Source of the DNA: Gaiellasilicea sp963829845
GTDB lineage: Bacteria > Actinomycetota > Thermoleophilia > Gaiellales > Gaiellaceae
DNA length: 64,000 nucleotides
Assembly: GCA_963829845.1 (NCBI GenBank)
Contig: CAWHKD010000014.1
Span: 136,725 to 200,724, forward strand
Reading direction: 5' to 3'
Of the stretch, positions 1 through 10,894 are shown in pieces; within the stretch, counting starts at the first letter, position 1, and each line of letters opens with the position of its first letter. The position numbers and the translations under genes are program-made. Under the pieces are notes generated by a model. The model was not told the origin of the DNA. It was given only the letters and a program-made list of their open reading frames with translations, and did not search any database.

Positions 1-98
1 AGGACGGCGTTCGCCCATCGGGCGCGCTCGACGACGCGCTCGATCGTGCGCTCGACCGGCTCGCCCGCTCGATCGGGCTCGACGAGGTGGTCAGGTGA
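1..98 (+). CDS. 3' end of an unidentified protein (partial)
   Basis: The window opens inside a rightward reading frame that ends at the TGA at 96-98 with the residues ARSIGLDEVVR. The stop overlaps the GTG start of the next gene in a GTGA arrangement, so the two are probably translationally coupled. Only 31 codons are visible, with a charged leucine-rich helix at the end. The family cannot be named from this fragment. Confidence 0.5.
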   Translation, partial: DGVRPSGALDDALDRALDRLARSIGLDEVVR

Positions 99-1092
99 AC
101 GTGAGCCTGGAAGAGGCACGCCGGATCGCTATGCGCGCGCAGGCGCTCGACGGCTCGGCCACGGGCGTCCTCGAGACCGTCCGTCGGCTCGGCTTCCTGC
201 AGATCGACGTCGTCCAGCCGGTCGAGCGTCCGCAGCATCTCGTCCTCTTCAGCCGGCTCGGCCCCGGCTACGACCGCGCCGAACTCGACCGGCTGCTCTG
301 GGAGGAGCGCGCGCTGTTCGAGTGGAACGCCTTCATCTACCCGATCGAGGATCTGCCGCTCGTGCGTGCACGGATCCGCCGCTTCCGCCGCGAACGGACA
401 CGCAAGGACCAGCGCTGGGTACGCGAGTTCCTGACCACGAACCGGAGCTTCCGCCGCTACGTGCTGACCGAGCTCGAGCGAAACGGACCGATGCTCTCCC
501 GTGACTTCGAGGACCGCGCCAAAGGTGAGCGCGACCGCGACAGCCGCTGGTGGGGACCCGGCTGGTCGGCCTGATGCTGCTTTCGCTGCACCTGTACGGC
601 GAGATCACGATCGTCGGCCGGAACGGCGGCGAGCGGCTGTGGGACCTGGCGTCGCGCTGGTGGCCGGAGACGGAGACCGTCTCGATCCGCGAGGCGGACC
701 GGATCCGGGAGGAGCAGCGCTTCCGCAGCGAGGGTGTGCGGCTGCGGAAGGGCGAGTGGGAGGCGCACCCGGACGCGACCGACGGGCCGGTGCCGGACCG
801 CGCGGTGCTCCTCTCCCCCTTCGACCGGCTCGTCTCCGACCGCGACCGCGCCGAGGCGCTCTGGGGCTTCCGCTACCGGCTGGAGATGTTCGTGCCGAAG
901 GCGAAACGGGAGTACGGCTACTACGTGCTGCCGCTGCTCGTCGGCGACCAGCTCGCCGGCCGCGCCGAGCCCCGCTTCGACCGCAAGAGCGGGACGCTCG
1001 AGCTGCTCGGCGCCTGGGGCGACACGTCGCGGCTCGACGAGGCCCTCGACGACCTCGCCGCCTGGCTCGGCGCCGCTAGCATCAGTGAGTAG
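95..1092 (+). CDS. AlkX/YcaQ-like DNA glycosylase, winged-helix family (frame break)
   Basis: The protein matches the HTH_42/YcaQ (AlkZ-like) family, whose members excise alkylated bases and interstrand cross-links. The N-terminal part carries the segment LGFLQIDVVQ; the QID triplet (residues 36-38) corresponds to the Q-x-D catalytic motif known for the YcaQ/AlkX branch. The frame moves between about 545 and 556, inside RWWG: residues up to the tryptophan pair are in one frame and the rest (GTRLVGLMLLSLHLYGEI onward) in another, and together they give a protein of about 330 residues, somewhat short for the family. A single-base error is the simplest explanation. The start GTG overlaps the previous stop, and the final TAG overlaps the next GTG by one base, so the genes form one operon. 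Confidence 0.75.
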
Positions 1093-2238
1093 TGGACTTC
1101 GAGACCCGCGCGATCCACGACGGCCAGGAGCCCGACCCGGCGACCGGCGCGATCATCACGCCGATCTACCAGACGTCGACGTACGTCCAGGAGGCGGTCG
1201 GGGTGCACAAGGGCTACGACTATGCCCGCGTCGCAAACCCGACCCGCACGTCCCTGCAGACCGCGCTCGCGTCGCTCGAGAACGCCGAGCACGGGATCGC
1301 CTTCTCCTCCGGGCTCGGTGCGACGACGACGCTGATGCACCTCGTCAACCCCGGCGAGCGGGTCGTCCTGATCGCAGACGTGTACGGCGGCGTCTACCGG
1401 ATGACTTCGCAGGTCTACGAGCCGAAGGGCTACGTCTTCGACTACGTCCCTGCCCCGGAGTTCGCGAACCTGGCCGAGCATCTCGACGGCAACACGCGCA
1501 TGGTCTGGATCGAGAGCCCTTCCAACCCCATGCTGAACGTCGTCGACATCCGCGCAGCGGCTGACGCGGCCCACGCGGTCGGCGCAATCCTCGTCGTCGA
1601 CAACACGTTTGCGACCCCGTATCTTCAGAACCCGCTCGACCTCGGCGCCGACGCCGTCGTCCACTCGACGACGAAGTACCTGGGCGGCCACTCCGACGTC
1701 GTCGGCGGCTTCGTCGGAACCAACGACCCGACGATCGCGGAGCGGCTCTACTTCCTGCAGAAGTCGCTCGGCGCCGTGCCGGGGCCGTTCGACTCCTGGC
1801 TCGTCCTGCGCGGGATCAAGACGCTGGCCGTGCGGATGCGCCAGCACTGCGAGAACGCGCGCGCGATCGCCGGCTGGCTGGAGCAGCAGCCGGGTATCGA
1901 GCAGGTGCTCTACCCCGGCTTGCCCTCGCATCCCGGGCACGACGATCGCAAAGCGGCAGATGCGGGACTTCGGCGGAATGATCTCCTTCCTCGTCGACAG
2001 CGAGGAGACCGCCGTCGAGCTCGTCGCGCGAACGAAGCTCTTCAAGCTCGCGGAGTCGCTCGGCGGCGTCGAGAGCATGATCGAGCACCCGGCGCGGATG
2101 ACCCACGCTTCCACGGCCGACGCGCCGTTCGCGGCGCCGCGGAACCTGATCCGCCTCTCGGTCGGGATCGAGTCGGTCGACGACCTCGTCGCCGACCTGG
2201 CCGCAGCTCTCGTCCCCGCCGCCGCCCACGCCAAGTAA
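1092..2238 (+). CDS. metB: cystathionine gamma-synthase-type PLP enzyme (frame break)
   Basis: This is a Cys/Met-metabolism PLP-dependent enzyme, most like cystathionine gamma-synthase, which condenses O-acylhomoserine with cysteine. Visible family segments are TRAIHDGQEPDPATGAI at the N-terminus, YDYARVANPTR, the cofactor segment WIESPSNPMLNVVDI and the Schiff-base lysine motif HSTTKYLGGHSD. The frame changes near 1946, where HPGHD should run into IAKRQMRDFGGMISF; one extra base in GACGATCGC explains it. The C-terminal part, with the family-typical VESMIEHPARMTHAS and LIRLSVGIES, is intact and ends at TAA 2236-2238. Homocysteine desulfhydrase or cystathionine gamma-lyase activity cannot be excluded from sequence. 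Confidence 0.85.
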
Positions 2239-2301
2239 CAGACGGTTTGCAAGGCGGAGCCGATCGACCTGCTCCACGCGGGCGCGGCCCGAACGGTCGG
2301 G

Positions 2302-3084
2302 GTGTACCTGCTGGACACGTCCGAGGGTCTGTCCCTCTTCGACTGCGGCCCGTCGAGCTGCATCCCGGCGCTGAAGGACGGGCTCGCGGAGCGCGGCGTC
2401 GAGCTCGGAGACCTGAGGAACCTGCTCCTCTCGCACATCCACCTCGACCACGCCGGCGCCGCCGGCTCGCTCGTCCGCGAGCATCCCGGCCTCAGGTCTG
2501 GGTCTCGGCAGTCGGCGCGCCGCACCTGATCGACCCCTCGCGGCTCGAACGCAGCGCGCGGCGGCTCTACGGCGACAGCTTCGACGGGCTCTGGGGCGAG
2601 CTCGCGCCAGTGCCGGAGCAGAACGTGCACGTCGCCGAGTCCCGCGCCGCCGGCCTCGAGGTCTTCGCCGCGCCCGGCCACGCGTCGCACCACGTCTGCT
2701 ACTTCGACGGCAGCACGCTCTACGCCGGCGACGCAGCGGGCGTGCGGATCGCGCCGCAGCCGTTCCGTGCTGCCGCCGACGCCGCCGCCGGACCTCGACG
2801 TCGAGGCCTGGTACCGAACGCTCGAGCAGATCGAGCGACGTGCGCCCGAGCGGCTCGCGTTGATTCACTTCGGCCTCGTCGACGACGTGGGCCGCCACCT
2901 CGCCGAGCTCCGCAGGCGGCTCGACACCTGGTCGAAGCGGGTCGAGGAGGGCGCCACCGAGCCGGAGTTCGTCGCGGCCGCCCGGGCCGACCTGCCCGCG
3001 GAGGAGGCCGACGCATACGACCGTGCGATGCCGTTCTGGCAGTCGTACGCCGGCCTGCGCCGCTACTGGGACACGCGGGGGTGA
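2302..3084 (+). CDS. metallo-beta-lactamase-fold hydrolase (two frame breaks, start uncertain)
   Basis: The protein has the MBL-fold metal-binding motif HIHLDH followed by AGAAGSLV, and later PGHASHHVCYF and DSSTLYAGDA-like segments typical of hydrolases of the glyoxalase II type. Family similarity already starts upstream (EPIDLLHAGAARTVGVYLLD, from about 2257), but 2302 is the first start codon in that frame, so the true start lies in 2240-2302. The frame moves twice, near 2500 (GL to VWVSAVGAPHL) and near 2768 (PQPFR to LPPTPPPDLD), both explained by one missing base. The substrate is unknown. Its TGA overlaps the GTG of the truncated MFS gene at 3081. Confidence 0.7.
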
Positions 3085-3155
3085 GGCGGAGCGCCGCGCC
3101 GCTGCGCGAGCGCGAGTTCCGCCTTCTCTTCGCCGGCCGGACGATCTCGCCTCGT
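3081..3155 (+). pseudogene. 5' stub of an MFS transporter
   Basis: A GTG at 3081, coupled by a GTGA overlap to the preceding hydrolase, opens a frame reading VRRSAAPLREREFRLLFAG followed by RTIS. The segment LREREFRLLFAGRTIS is the usual N-terminus of actinobacterial major facilitator transporters just before the first membrane helix. Similarity ends there: the frame runs into the leader of the PPOX gene and no membrane helix follows. Either about 1.2 kb was deleted in the genome or the assembly lost it. Confidence 0.5.
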
Positions 3156-3205
3156 CCGCGATGTCCGCACCCTGGAACGACGGCCGGCCACGTAGGCTCG
3201 AGGCG

Positions 3206-3597
3206 ATGCCCTCGCCACCGATCCCGCCCGAGATCGAGGCGTTCCTCAGGAAGCCGAATCCCGCCGTCATGGCGACGATCCGACCGGACGGCTCACCGCA
3301 CTCGGTCGCCACCTGGTACGACCTCGTCGATGGGCTGATCCTGCTCAACATGGCCTCGACTCGCGCGCGGCTCGGCCACGTCCGGCGCGATCCACGCGTG
3401 TCGCTGACCGTCCTCGATCTCGACGACTGGTACACGCACGTCACCCTCACCGGCGTGGTCGAACGGCTCGAGGACGACCCCGAGCTCGCCGACATCGACC
3501 GGCTTGCGCTCCGCTACCAGGGCAACCGCTTCCGGAACCGGGGGCGGCGCGAGTCAGCGCCTGGATGCGCTGCGAGCGCTGGTACCGCTGGGACTGA
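3206..3597 (+). CDS. PPOX-class (pyridoxamine-phosphate-oxidase-fold) F420-type oxidoreductase
   Basis: The protein of about 130 residues has the split-barrel flavin/F420-binding signature of actinobacterial PPOX proteins: FLRKPNPAVMATIRPDGSP, HSVATWYDLVDG and RLGHVRRDPRVSLTVLD. Such proteins bind F420 or FMN and reduce small unsaturated substrates. The frame shifts around 3540-3552: the expected C-terminus VSAWMRCERWYRWD, typical for the family, is read in another frame and stops at 3595-3597. The gene is convergent with the MATE exporter, whose stop lies 7 bases downstream. Confidence 0.75.
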
Positions 3598-3603
3598 GCC
3601 GGC

Positions 3604-4914
3604 TCAGGCCCAGCCCGTGACCAGCCAGCGGCGCCCGCGGAAGCGCCAGAACATCAACCCGAGCCGGACGACGATCAGTGCGCAGAGCGACGCCCAGACA
3701 CCGACGATGCCCCAGTCGAACGCGAGCGCCGCGAGCGACCCGACCGCGCAGACGACGAACGCGGCCACCATCGACCACATCAGGAAGCGGCCGTCGCTCG
3801 CGCCGATCAGGATCCCGTCGAGCGCGAAGACGGCGCCGTTCAGCGGCTGCATCAGCGCGAAGAGGGGCCAGATCGCCTGTGCCCGCTCGACCACGAGCTC
3901 GTCGCTCGTGAAGACGTAGGGCAGCACGCCCTGGAGCGCGAGCATCACCGCCGCGAAGACGACGCCCGCGAAGACGCGAGAGCCAGATCATCCGCACGCT
4001 CGCCTCGTACGCCCGCTCGGTGTCGCCGGCGCCGAGGCCGCGGCCGACGATCACCTGGCCCGCAATCGCGATCGCGTCGAGGACGAAGGCGAGGAAGATC
4101 CAGAGCTGGAACGCGATCTGGTGCGCGGCGAGCGAGGCGTCGCCGAAGCGGGCGATCACGGCGCCGGCGAGCGTGAAGGCGGCGAGCAGCGAGGCGGTGC
4201 GCACGAAGATGTAGCGGCCGATCACGAGCAGCCGCCGCATCAGCTCCGGCGATCGGCCGCGGCGTCGCCGTGGGCGGCGCGGAGGATGACGACGATGAAC
4301 GCCGCGCCCATCGCCGGCCTGCGCGATCACCGTCCCCCACGCCGAGCCCTCGATCCCCCAGTCGAAGCCGTAGACGAAGAGCACCTCGAGCACGACGTTG
4401 ACGACGTTCGCCGGCGATCACGATCACGAGCGGCGTCCGCAGGTCGGCGATGCCGCGCAGGTAGCCCTGGCCGCCGAGCGCGAGGAACGCGAACGGCAGC
4501 CCGAGCGCCGCGATCCGCATGTACGTGACCGCGTAGCCGGCGGTGTCGCCCTCGACCGCCCATCAGCGTCGGCGATCTGCGGCGCGAGCGCGAGCGACGG
4601 CGATCGGCGACGTCAGGCCGAAGCCGAGCGAGAGCCAGAGCGCCTGCGCGCCGAGCCGGTTCGCGATCTGCTCCTCGCCCGCGCCGGAGGCGCGCCCGAC
4701 CTGCGCCGTCGTCCCGTACTGGAGGAAGTTGAAGACGCCGAAGAGCCCGGTGAGCACGGTCGCCGCGATGCCCGAGCGCCGCGAGCTGCGGCCGGCCGAG
4801 ATGGCCGACGATCGCCGTGTCGACGAGCACGTAGAGCGGCTCGGCGGCGAGCGCGCCCAGCGCCGGGACGGCGAGCTTGAGGATCTCGCCGTCGTACTGG
4901 GAGCGAAGCCTCAC
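3604..4914 (-). CDS. MATE family efflux transporter, DinF-like (several frame breaks)
   Basis: Segments in three frames assemble into one MATE transporter: the N-terminal ILKLAVPALGALAAEPLYVL with VDTAIVGHLG, then FNFLQYGTTAQVGRASGAG, YMRIAALGLPFAFLALGGQG, LRTPLVIVI, LFVYGFDWGIEGSAWGTVIA, the stretch from RRLLVIGRYIFVRTAS through AAHQIAFQLWIFLAF and QVIVGRGLGAG, and the end FALDGILIGASDGRF. MATE proteins export cationic drugs by Na+ or H+ antiport through about 12 helices. Frame changes lie near 4560, 4610, 4412, 4320, 4250 and 3975. The GTG start (4912-4914) overlaps the stop of the glycosyltransferase upstream as GTGA, so it is the last gene of the leftward operon. Confidence 0.8.
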
Positions 4915-5946
4915 TCAGCGCGGAGATCGGCGGCCTCGTATGCAGCGACGTAGTCCGCGACCATCCGCTCCGGCGTGAAGCGCTCCTCGACGTCACGCCG
5001 CATCTCCGCGGGGTCGAGCGCGTCGGCGGCATCGAGCACGTCTTCGGTCTCGCGCCAGTTGTCGACGATGATCCCGGTACGGCCGTGATCGATCACCTCC
5101 GGCACGGCGCCCCAGCGGGTCGCGATCACGGGCGTCCCGCAGGCCATCGACTCGATCATCACGAGCCCGAACGGCTCCTGCCAGGAGATCGGGAAGACCG
5201 TCGCGCGCGCGTGCTGCAGCAGCTCGACCTTCTCGCCGTGGCTGACCTCGCCGACGTACTCGACGGTCGCCGCCGAGGTGCGGCGCGGACGTAGGCGTCG
5301 AAGTACTGCCTGCTCGGCCGGCTCGTTGCACTTGCCGGCGATCTTCAGCGGCAGCCCCGCCTCGAGCGCGATCGTGACCGCCCGGTGCGCGCCCTTGTCC
5401 GGGCTCATCCGCCCGAGGAAGAGCAGGTAGTCGCCCTGCTCGGGGTGGTACGGATAGAAGGAGAGGTCGAGCGCGTTCGGCACGTTCGCGATCCACGGCA
5501 GCTGCGGCCGCGGCTCGCGCTGGCTGAGCGAGAGCGAGATCAGCTTCGCGTGCGGCGCCATCCGCACGACCTGCTCGTAGAGGTCGCCCGGCTGGCCGTC
5601 GACCGGCCCGTGCACCGTGTGCACGAGCGGCGTCGACAGCAGCGAGCCGAGCGCGAGCCCGATCAGGCCGGTGTGGTCGTGGATGACGTCGAAGTCGCCG
5701 TGCCGGGCGAAGCAGTTGAGCGCGTGCTGAAGCTCCCAGAAGGTCTGCCCGATCCGGTCGCTCGGCGCGTCCTCGAAGACGGCCGCCAGCTTCGCGCGCG
5801 TGCGCGAGTCGCCGGACGCGAAGAGGGTGACGTCGTGCCCGGCGTCGGCGAGGCCGTCGGCGAGCAGCGACGACGATCCACTCGATCCCGCCGTAGCCGG
5901 ACGGCGGAACCGGGAACCAGACCGGGCTGAGGACGGCGATGTTCAT
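4911..5946 (-). CDS. glycosyltransferase family 4 (frame breaks)
   Basis: The N-terminus MNIAVLSPVWFPVPPSGYGG is the donor-independent start of GT4 enzymes with the glycine-rich loop, and the C-terminal half carries FLGRMSPDKGAHRAVTIA and the catalytic EPFGLVMIESMACGTPVIA block that binds the nucleotide-sugar. The frame moves near 5872 (after GGIEWIV) and there is a compensating pair near 5280-5310. GT4 members transfer sugar from NDP-sugar with retention of configuration; the acceptor is not visible. Its ATG lies one base from the stop of the debranching enzyme, and its stop overlaps the MATE start. Placement beside debranching enzyme and a sugar importer suggests alpha-glucan or trehalose-type metabolism, which is inference. 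Confidence 0.8.
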
Positions 5947-5947
5947 C

Positions 5948-8006
5948 TCAGGCGGTCTCCGCGCTGACGCGACCGTCCGCAACGGCGCATGTCGCCACGA
6001 CGCGGCCGAGCGCGCGGACGCCGTTGAGCTCGAGCCCGTCCAGCCACTCGGGCACCGCCTCGGCGCGTGCCGAGCTCGCCCGTGTGCGGGTCGGGCTCGA
6101 GCCCGAGCAGCAGGCGCAGCAGCAGCACCGGGGTTCCGGCCGCCCAGGCCTGCGGCCGGGCCGCGGTTGGGTACGCGATCGGGAACGGCGTCTCGCTCGC
6201 GGCTGAAGCCGGCGAAGACCTCGGGCAGCGACCAGGCGAAGTAGCGAGCCGCCTCGGAAAGCGTCCGGGCGATCCGGTCGACATCGTCGGCGTGGCCGCT
6301 GCGCGACAGGCCCCAGGCGCAGAGGGACGTGTCGTGGGGCCAGACGGTGCCGTTGTGGTAGCTGAGCGGGTTGTAGGCGGCGTCCCCGGTCGACATCGTG
6401 CGGATCCCCCAGCCCGACCAGAGCTCCTCCCCGATCAGCCGGTCGCGCGATCGCGTCGACGCGCTCCGGCGGGACGATCCCGCTCCAGAGCAGGTGGCCG
6501 ATGTTCGAGCAGAGCGAGTCGACCCGCTGCTTGTCGCTGTCGAGCGCGAGCGCGTAGTAGCCGCCGCGCTCGTCGACCCAGAACTGCTCGTCGAAGCGGC
6601 GCTGCAGCTCGGCCGCCTCCGTCTCGAGCCGGTCGGCGAGCGAGTCGTCCCGCCAGACCTCGCGCGCGAGCTCGGCCATCCGCAGCTTCGCGTCGTAGAC
6701 GTAGCCCTGCACCTCGGCCGGCGCGATCGGGGTCGCGGCGAAGCGGCCGTCGCGGAAGCGCTGGGAGTCGCCGGAGTCCTTCCACGACTGGTTCTCGAGC
6801 CCGCGCGGCGTGCGCGCGCTCGTACTCGACGAAGCCGTCGCCGTCGCGGTCGCCGTACTCGTCGATCCAGCGAGCGCGGCGAGCGCGGGCTCCCGCAGCC
6901 GCTCGACGACCGCCGGATCGGCGGTCCAGCGCCAGACCTCCGAGAGCAGGATCAGGAAGAGCGGCGTCGCATCGACCGTGCCGTAGTAGGTGCCGAACCA
7001 GGTCTCGGCTGCCCGGCCGCGTCGGAGCTCGTGCAGGATCTTGCCCGGCTCGGCGTCGATCGACGGGATCGTCCTCACGGGCCTGGAGCGCGGCCAGCGC
7101 ATCGAGCGAGGCCGTCGCGAGCTCCGGGCCGAGGAGCAGCGTCTGCAGGCTCGTGATCAGCGTGTCGCGGCCGAAGACGGTCATGAACCACGGCATCCCG
7201 GCGGCGGGGAGCATCCCGATGGCGCCGTCCGTCCGCATTCGCAGCGCTGCAAGGTCGGCGACCGACTGCGCGAACGAGCGGGCGAGGCCGTCGTGCGACG
7301 TGCGAAGCCGCGGCACCTGAAGGTTCCACGCGTCGAGCGAGGCCTGTACGTGCGACCGTCCCTCGCCGAAGCGCCGCTCGACGGCGAGCGGCAGCGACTC
7401 CTCGCCGCTGAGCGAGGCGACGACGTCGACACGGAGGTCCCAGCGCTCGCGCGGCCCGAGCTCGAGCTCGAAGCTGACCCGTGAGCCGTTGATCGCCCCG
7501 GGCCGCGAGAACAGGACTTGCGTCTTCGCGCTCCCCGCAGGCTCCTCGAGCACGAGCTGGTCGCCGCCGCCGTCACGGATGGCTGCCGGCGGCGGGAGCG
7601 GCCGCGCGTGCAGCGGGTTGCCGAGCGCGAAGTCGTGCTCCTTGACCGAGATGATGTCCGCGAAGTCGGTGCCGACGTCGAGCGCGAGCTCGAAGCGGAG
7701 CGGAGCTGCCGTCTCGTTCCTGACGACGAGGTGATCCTGCATCCCCTCGCCCACGAATCGCTCGCGCGCGATCGAGAGCGAGTCCTGCGCGAGCCCGTCG
7801 GCGACGGGGTTACGGAGGTAGAAGGCTGCGGAGAAGTACTCGATCTTGCCCGACGAGAGCAGCAGCGGCCGGGCGCCGTTGACGCGAAGCTCGAGCCGCG
7901 AGAGGAAACGTGTGTCCTCGGCGAAGAAGCCGCAGGTGCTGCCGTCGAGATCGCCGATCTCGTCGCACATGCAGAAGGTCGAGCCCTCGAGGATCGTCAT
8001 CCCCAC
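5948..8006 (-). CDS. amylo-alpha-1,6-glucosidase / glycogen debranching enzyme (several frame breaks)
   Basis: The first 300 residues (FMCDEIGDLDG-like start FCMCDEIGDLDGSTCGFFAE, then DTRFLSRLELRVNG) are the N-terminal beta domain of GDE_N_bis proteins. The C-terminal (alpha/alpha)6 catalytic part follows with AAGMPWFMTVFGRDTLITSL, ETWFGTYYGTVDATPLFL, QSWKDSGDS, EVQGYVYDAKLRMAELAR and YNPLSYHNGTVWPHDTSLCA. The acidic residues of FGRD and KDSGD match the catalytic neighbourhood of the family. Frame changes lie near 7085, 6870, 6815, 6447, and 6190. Total length is near the usual 680 residues. Start is GTG 8006, with ATG 8000 as an alternative. Role: hydrolysis of alpha-1,6 branches in glucans. 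Confidence 0.85.
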
Positions 8007-8012
8007 GCGAGG

Positions 8013-8753
8013 TCAATCATCGCGGACGATGCGGGCGCCGCTCGACTGGGCGAGCGCGGTGACGACGATCTCATCGACGTTCACGTTCGGCGGCCGCGTG
8101 AGCGCGAAAAGCACGCACTCGGCGACGTCCTCGGGGCGGACCGGCCCGCCGAGAGCGACGTCCGCGTAGACCGCGCTCGCCTTCGCCTCGTCGCCTCGGA
8201 AGCGCACTTTCGAGAAGTCCGTCTCGACCAGCCCCGGAGCCACGTTCGTGATCCGGATCGGCCGCCCGAGCAGATCCTCGCGCAGCGCCTGCGTGAACCC
8301 GTGGACGGCGAACTTGGAGGTGACATACAGCGAGCCGTTCGGGTACGCAGCCTTGCCCGCGACCGAGCCCATGTTGACGATGTGGCCGCCGTCGCGAAGC
8401 TGGGGCAGCACGAGGCGCGTCATCCGGATCAGGCCGTGCACGTTCGTCTCCAGCACGACCTCCTCGTCGGCCTCGGTCGAGTCGTCGAACGGGTCGCGGC
8501 CGAGCGCGAGGCCGGCGTTGTTCACAAGAACGTCGACGCCGCCGCCGAGCTGCTCGACCGCGGTCGCGACGAAGCGCTCGGCCGAGGCCGGATCGGTGAC
8601 GTCGAGCTGGAGCGCGACGTCGGTTTCCACCTGTTCGACCCGCCGCGCACCGCCTGCGACGCGCGCGCCCTCGGCCCGCAGCGCCCGCGCGATCGCGGCG
8701 CCGATGCCGCTGGAGGCGCCGGTGACGATCGCCGTCTTGCCGTCGAGCTTCAT
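8013..8753 (-). CDS. short-chain dehydrogenase/reductase, YdfG-like
   Basis: This is a complete 246-residue classical SDR. It has the dinucleotide-binding TGASSGIG (residues 11-18), the NNAG motif, and the catalytic serine with YVTSK (Tyr and Lys four residues apart). The segment after it, FAVHGFTQALREDLLGRPIR with ITNVAPGLVETDF, is characteristic of the YdfG/serine 3-dehydrogenase branch, which oxidises 3-hydroxy acids with NADP+. The substrate is not assigned. Its start overlaps the stop of the CDF transporter by 4 bases, and its stop is 6 bases before the debranching enzyme start, so it is an internal operon gene. The frame is intact. Confidence 0.88.
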   Translation of the reverse strand: MKLDGKTAIVTGASSGIGAAIARALRAEGARVAGGARRVEQVETDVALQLDVTDPASAERFVATAVEQLGGGVDVLVNNAGLALGRDPFDDSTEADEEVVLETNVHGLIRMTRLVLPQLRDGGHIVNMGSVAGKAAYPNGSLYVTSKFAVHGFTQALREDLLGRPIRITNVAPGLVETDFSKVRFRGDEAKASAVYADVALGGPVRPEDVAECVLFALTRPPNVNVDEIVVTALAQSSGARIVRDD

Positions 8754-9616
8754 CGCGCCAGCTTAATCAGCCCCGGTGCGTGCTCGACCTGGAGCGTGGT
8801 GTGGGTCACCTCGAACCGCTCCCGGAGCAGCTCGTCGACCTGCCGCCGGATCGCATGGCAGTCGGCGCCGGCCGTGACGAGCACGTGCGCGGAGAGAGCC
8901 GGGAAGCCGGACGTGATCGTCCAGAGGTGCAGGTCGTGGACGCCGACGACGCCGGGCGTCGAGGCGATCGCCGCACCGACTTCGCGGGCGTCCATTCCCG
9001 AGGGGGCACCCTCGAGCAGCACGCCGACGGTCTCCCGCAGGACGCCGAACGTGCTGACGATGATCGCGATCCCGATCACGAGCCCCGCGATCGGGTCGGC
9101 GTAGGCCCAGCCTGTCGACACGACGACGATCCCGGCAACGACGACTCCGGCCGAGGAGGCGAGGTCGGCGAGCACATGCAGCTTCGCCGCGCGGACGTTG
9201 AGGCCGGAGCCTGCTCCGTGCAGGACCCGCGCCGCGGCGAGGTTGACGAGGAGGCCCGCCACTCCGGCGGCCAGCACCCAGCCACCGACGACGCCCGGCG
9301 GGTCGGAGAACCTCCCGATCGCCGCCCAGACGATCCAGCCGCCGAGCAGGACCAGCACCAGCGCGTTCGCGAGCGCTGCCAGCACCTCGGCGCGGCGCCA
9401 GCCGAAGCTCCGCTCCGGGGTCGCCGGCCGCTGCGCGAGCCAGGCGGCGAAGAGGGCAAGCCCGAGCGCGAGCGCGTCCGAGACCATGTGCGCCGCGTCT
9501 GCGAGGAGCGCCAGCGAATCGGCCGCATAGCCGACGACCGCCTCGACGCCCGCGAAACCCGCCACCAAGGCCAGGGCGATCGCCAGCGCACGTCTCTCTC
9601 CACCGTGCGAATGCAC
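8750..9616 (-). CDS. cation diffusion facilitator, zinc-type (ZitB/CzcD-like)
   Basis: The 288-residue protein begins with a short His-containing tail (MHSHGG) and has six predicted membrane helices plus a cytoplasmic ferredoxin-like C-terminal domain (GVVGVHDLHLWTITSGFPAL). The transport-site motifs are seen in helix 2 (DAAHMVSD, residues 40-47) and helix 5 (HVLADLASS). CDF proteins exchange Zn2+, Co2+ or Cd2+ for protons and export them from the cytoplasm. It is the first gene of the leftward operon and is divergent from the ABC importer, with 48 bases between starts. The metal preference is inferred from the H-x3-D pair. Confidence 0.9.
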   Translation of the reverse strand: MHSHGGERRALAIALALVAGFAGVEAVVGYAADSLALLADAAHMVSDALALGLALFAAWLAQRPATPERSFGWRRAEVLAALANALVLVLLGGWIVWAAIGRFSDPPGVVGGWVLAAGVAGLLVNLAAARVLHGAGSGLNVRAAKLHVLADLASSAGVVVAGIVVVSTGWAYADPIAGLVIGIAIIVSTFGVLRETVGVLLEGAPSGMDAREVGAAIASTPGVVGVHDLHLWTITSGFPALSAHVLVTAGADCHAIRRQVDELLRERFEVTHTTLQVEHAPGLIKLAR

Positions 9617-9651
9617 CCCGTCACCGTAACGCGCGGCATTTACAACCTGTT

Positions 9652-9657
9652 TATAGT
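9652..9657 (+). promoter_or_regulatory. candidate -10 element of a leaderless ABC operon promoter
   Basis: The hexamer TATAGT lies 7 bases upstream of the GTG start at 9665 in the 48-base divergent interval. There is no Shine-Dalgarno sequence in between, so transcription would start at or next to the GTG and give a leaderless mRNA, which is common in actinobacteria. No convincing -35 box is seen at standard distance. Confidence 0.35.
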
Positions 9658-9664
9658 CCGCGCC

Positions 9665-10890
<1,226 letters not shown>

Positions 10891-10894
<4 letters not shown>

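Noticed and set aside
921..2693. A 590-codon minus-strand open frame over metB and the MBL gene
   Set aside because: GC-driven shadow; the plus strand has the catalytic motifs of both enzymes.
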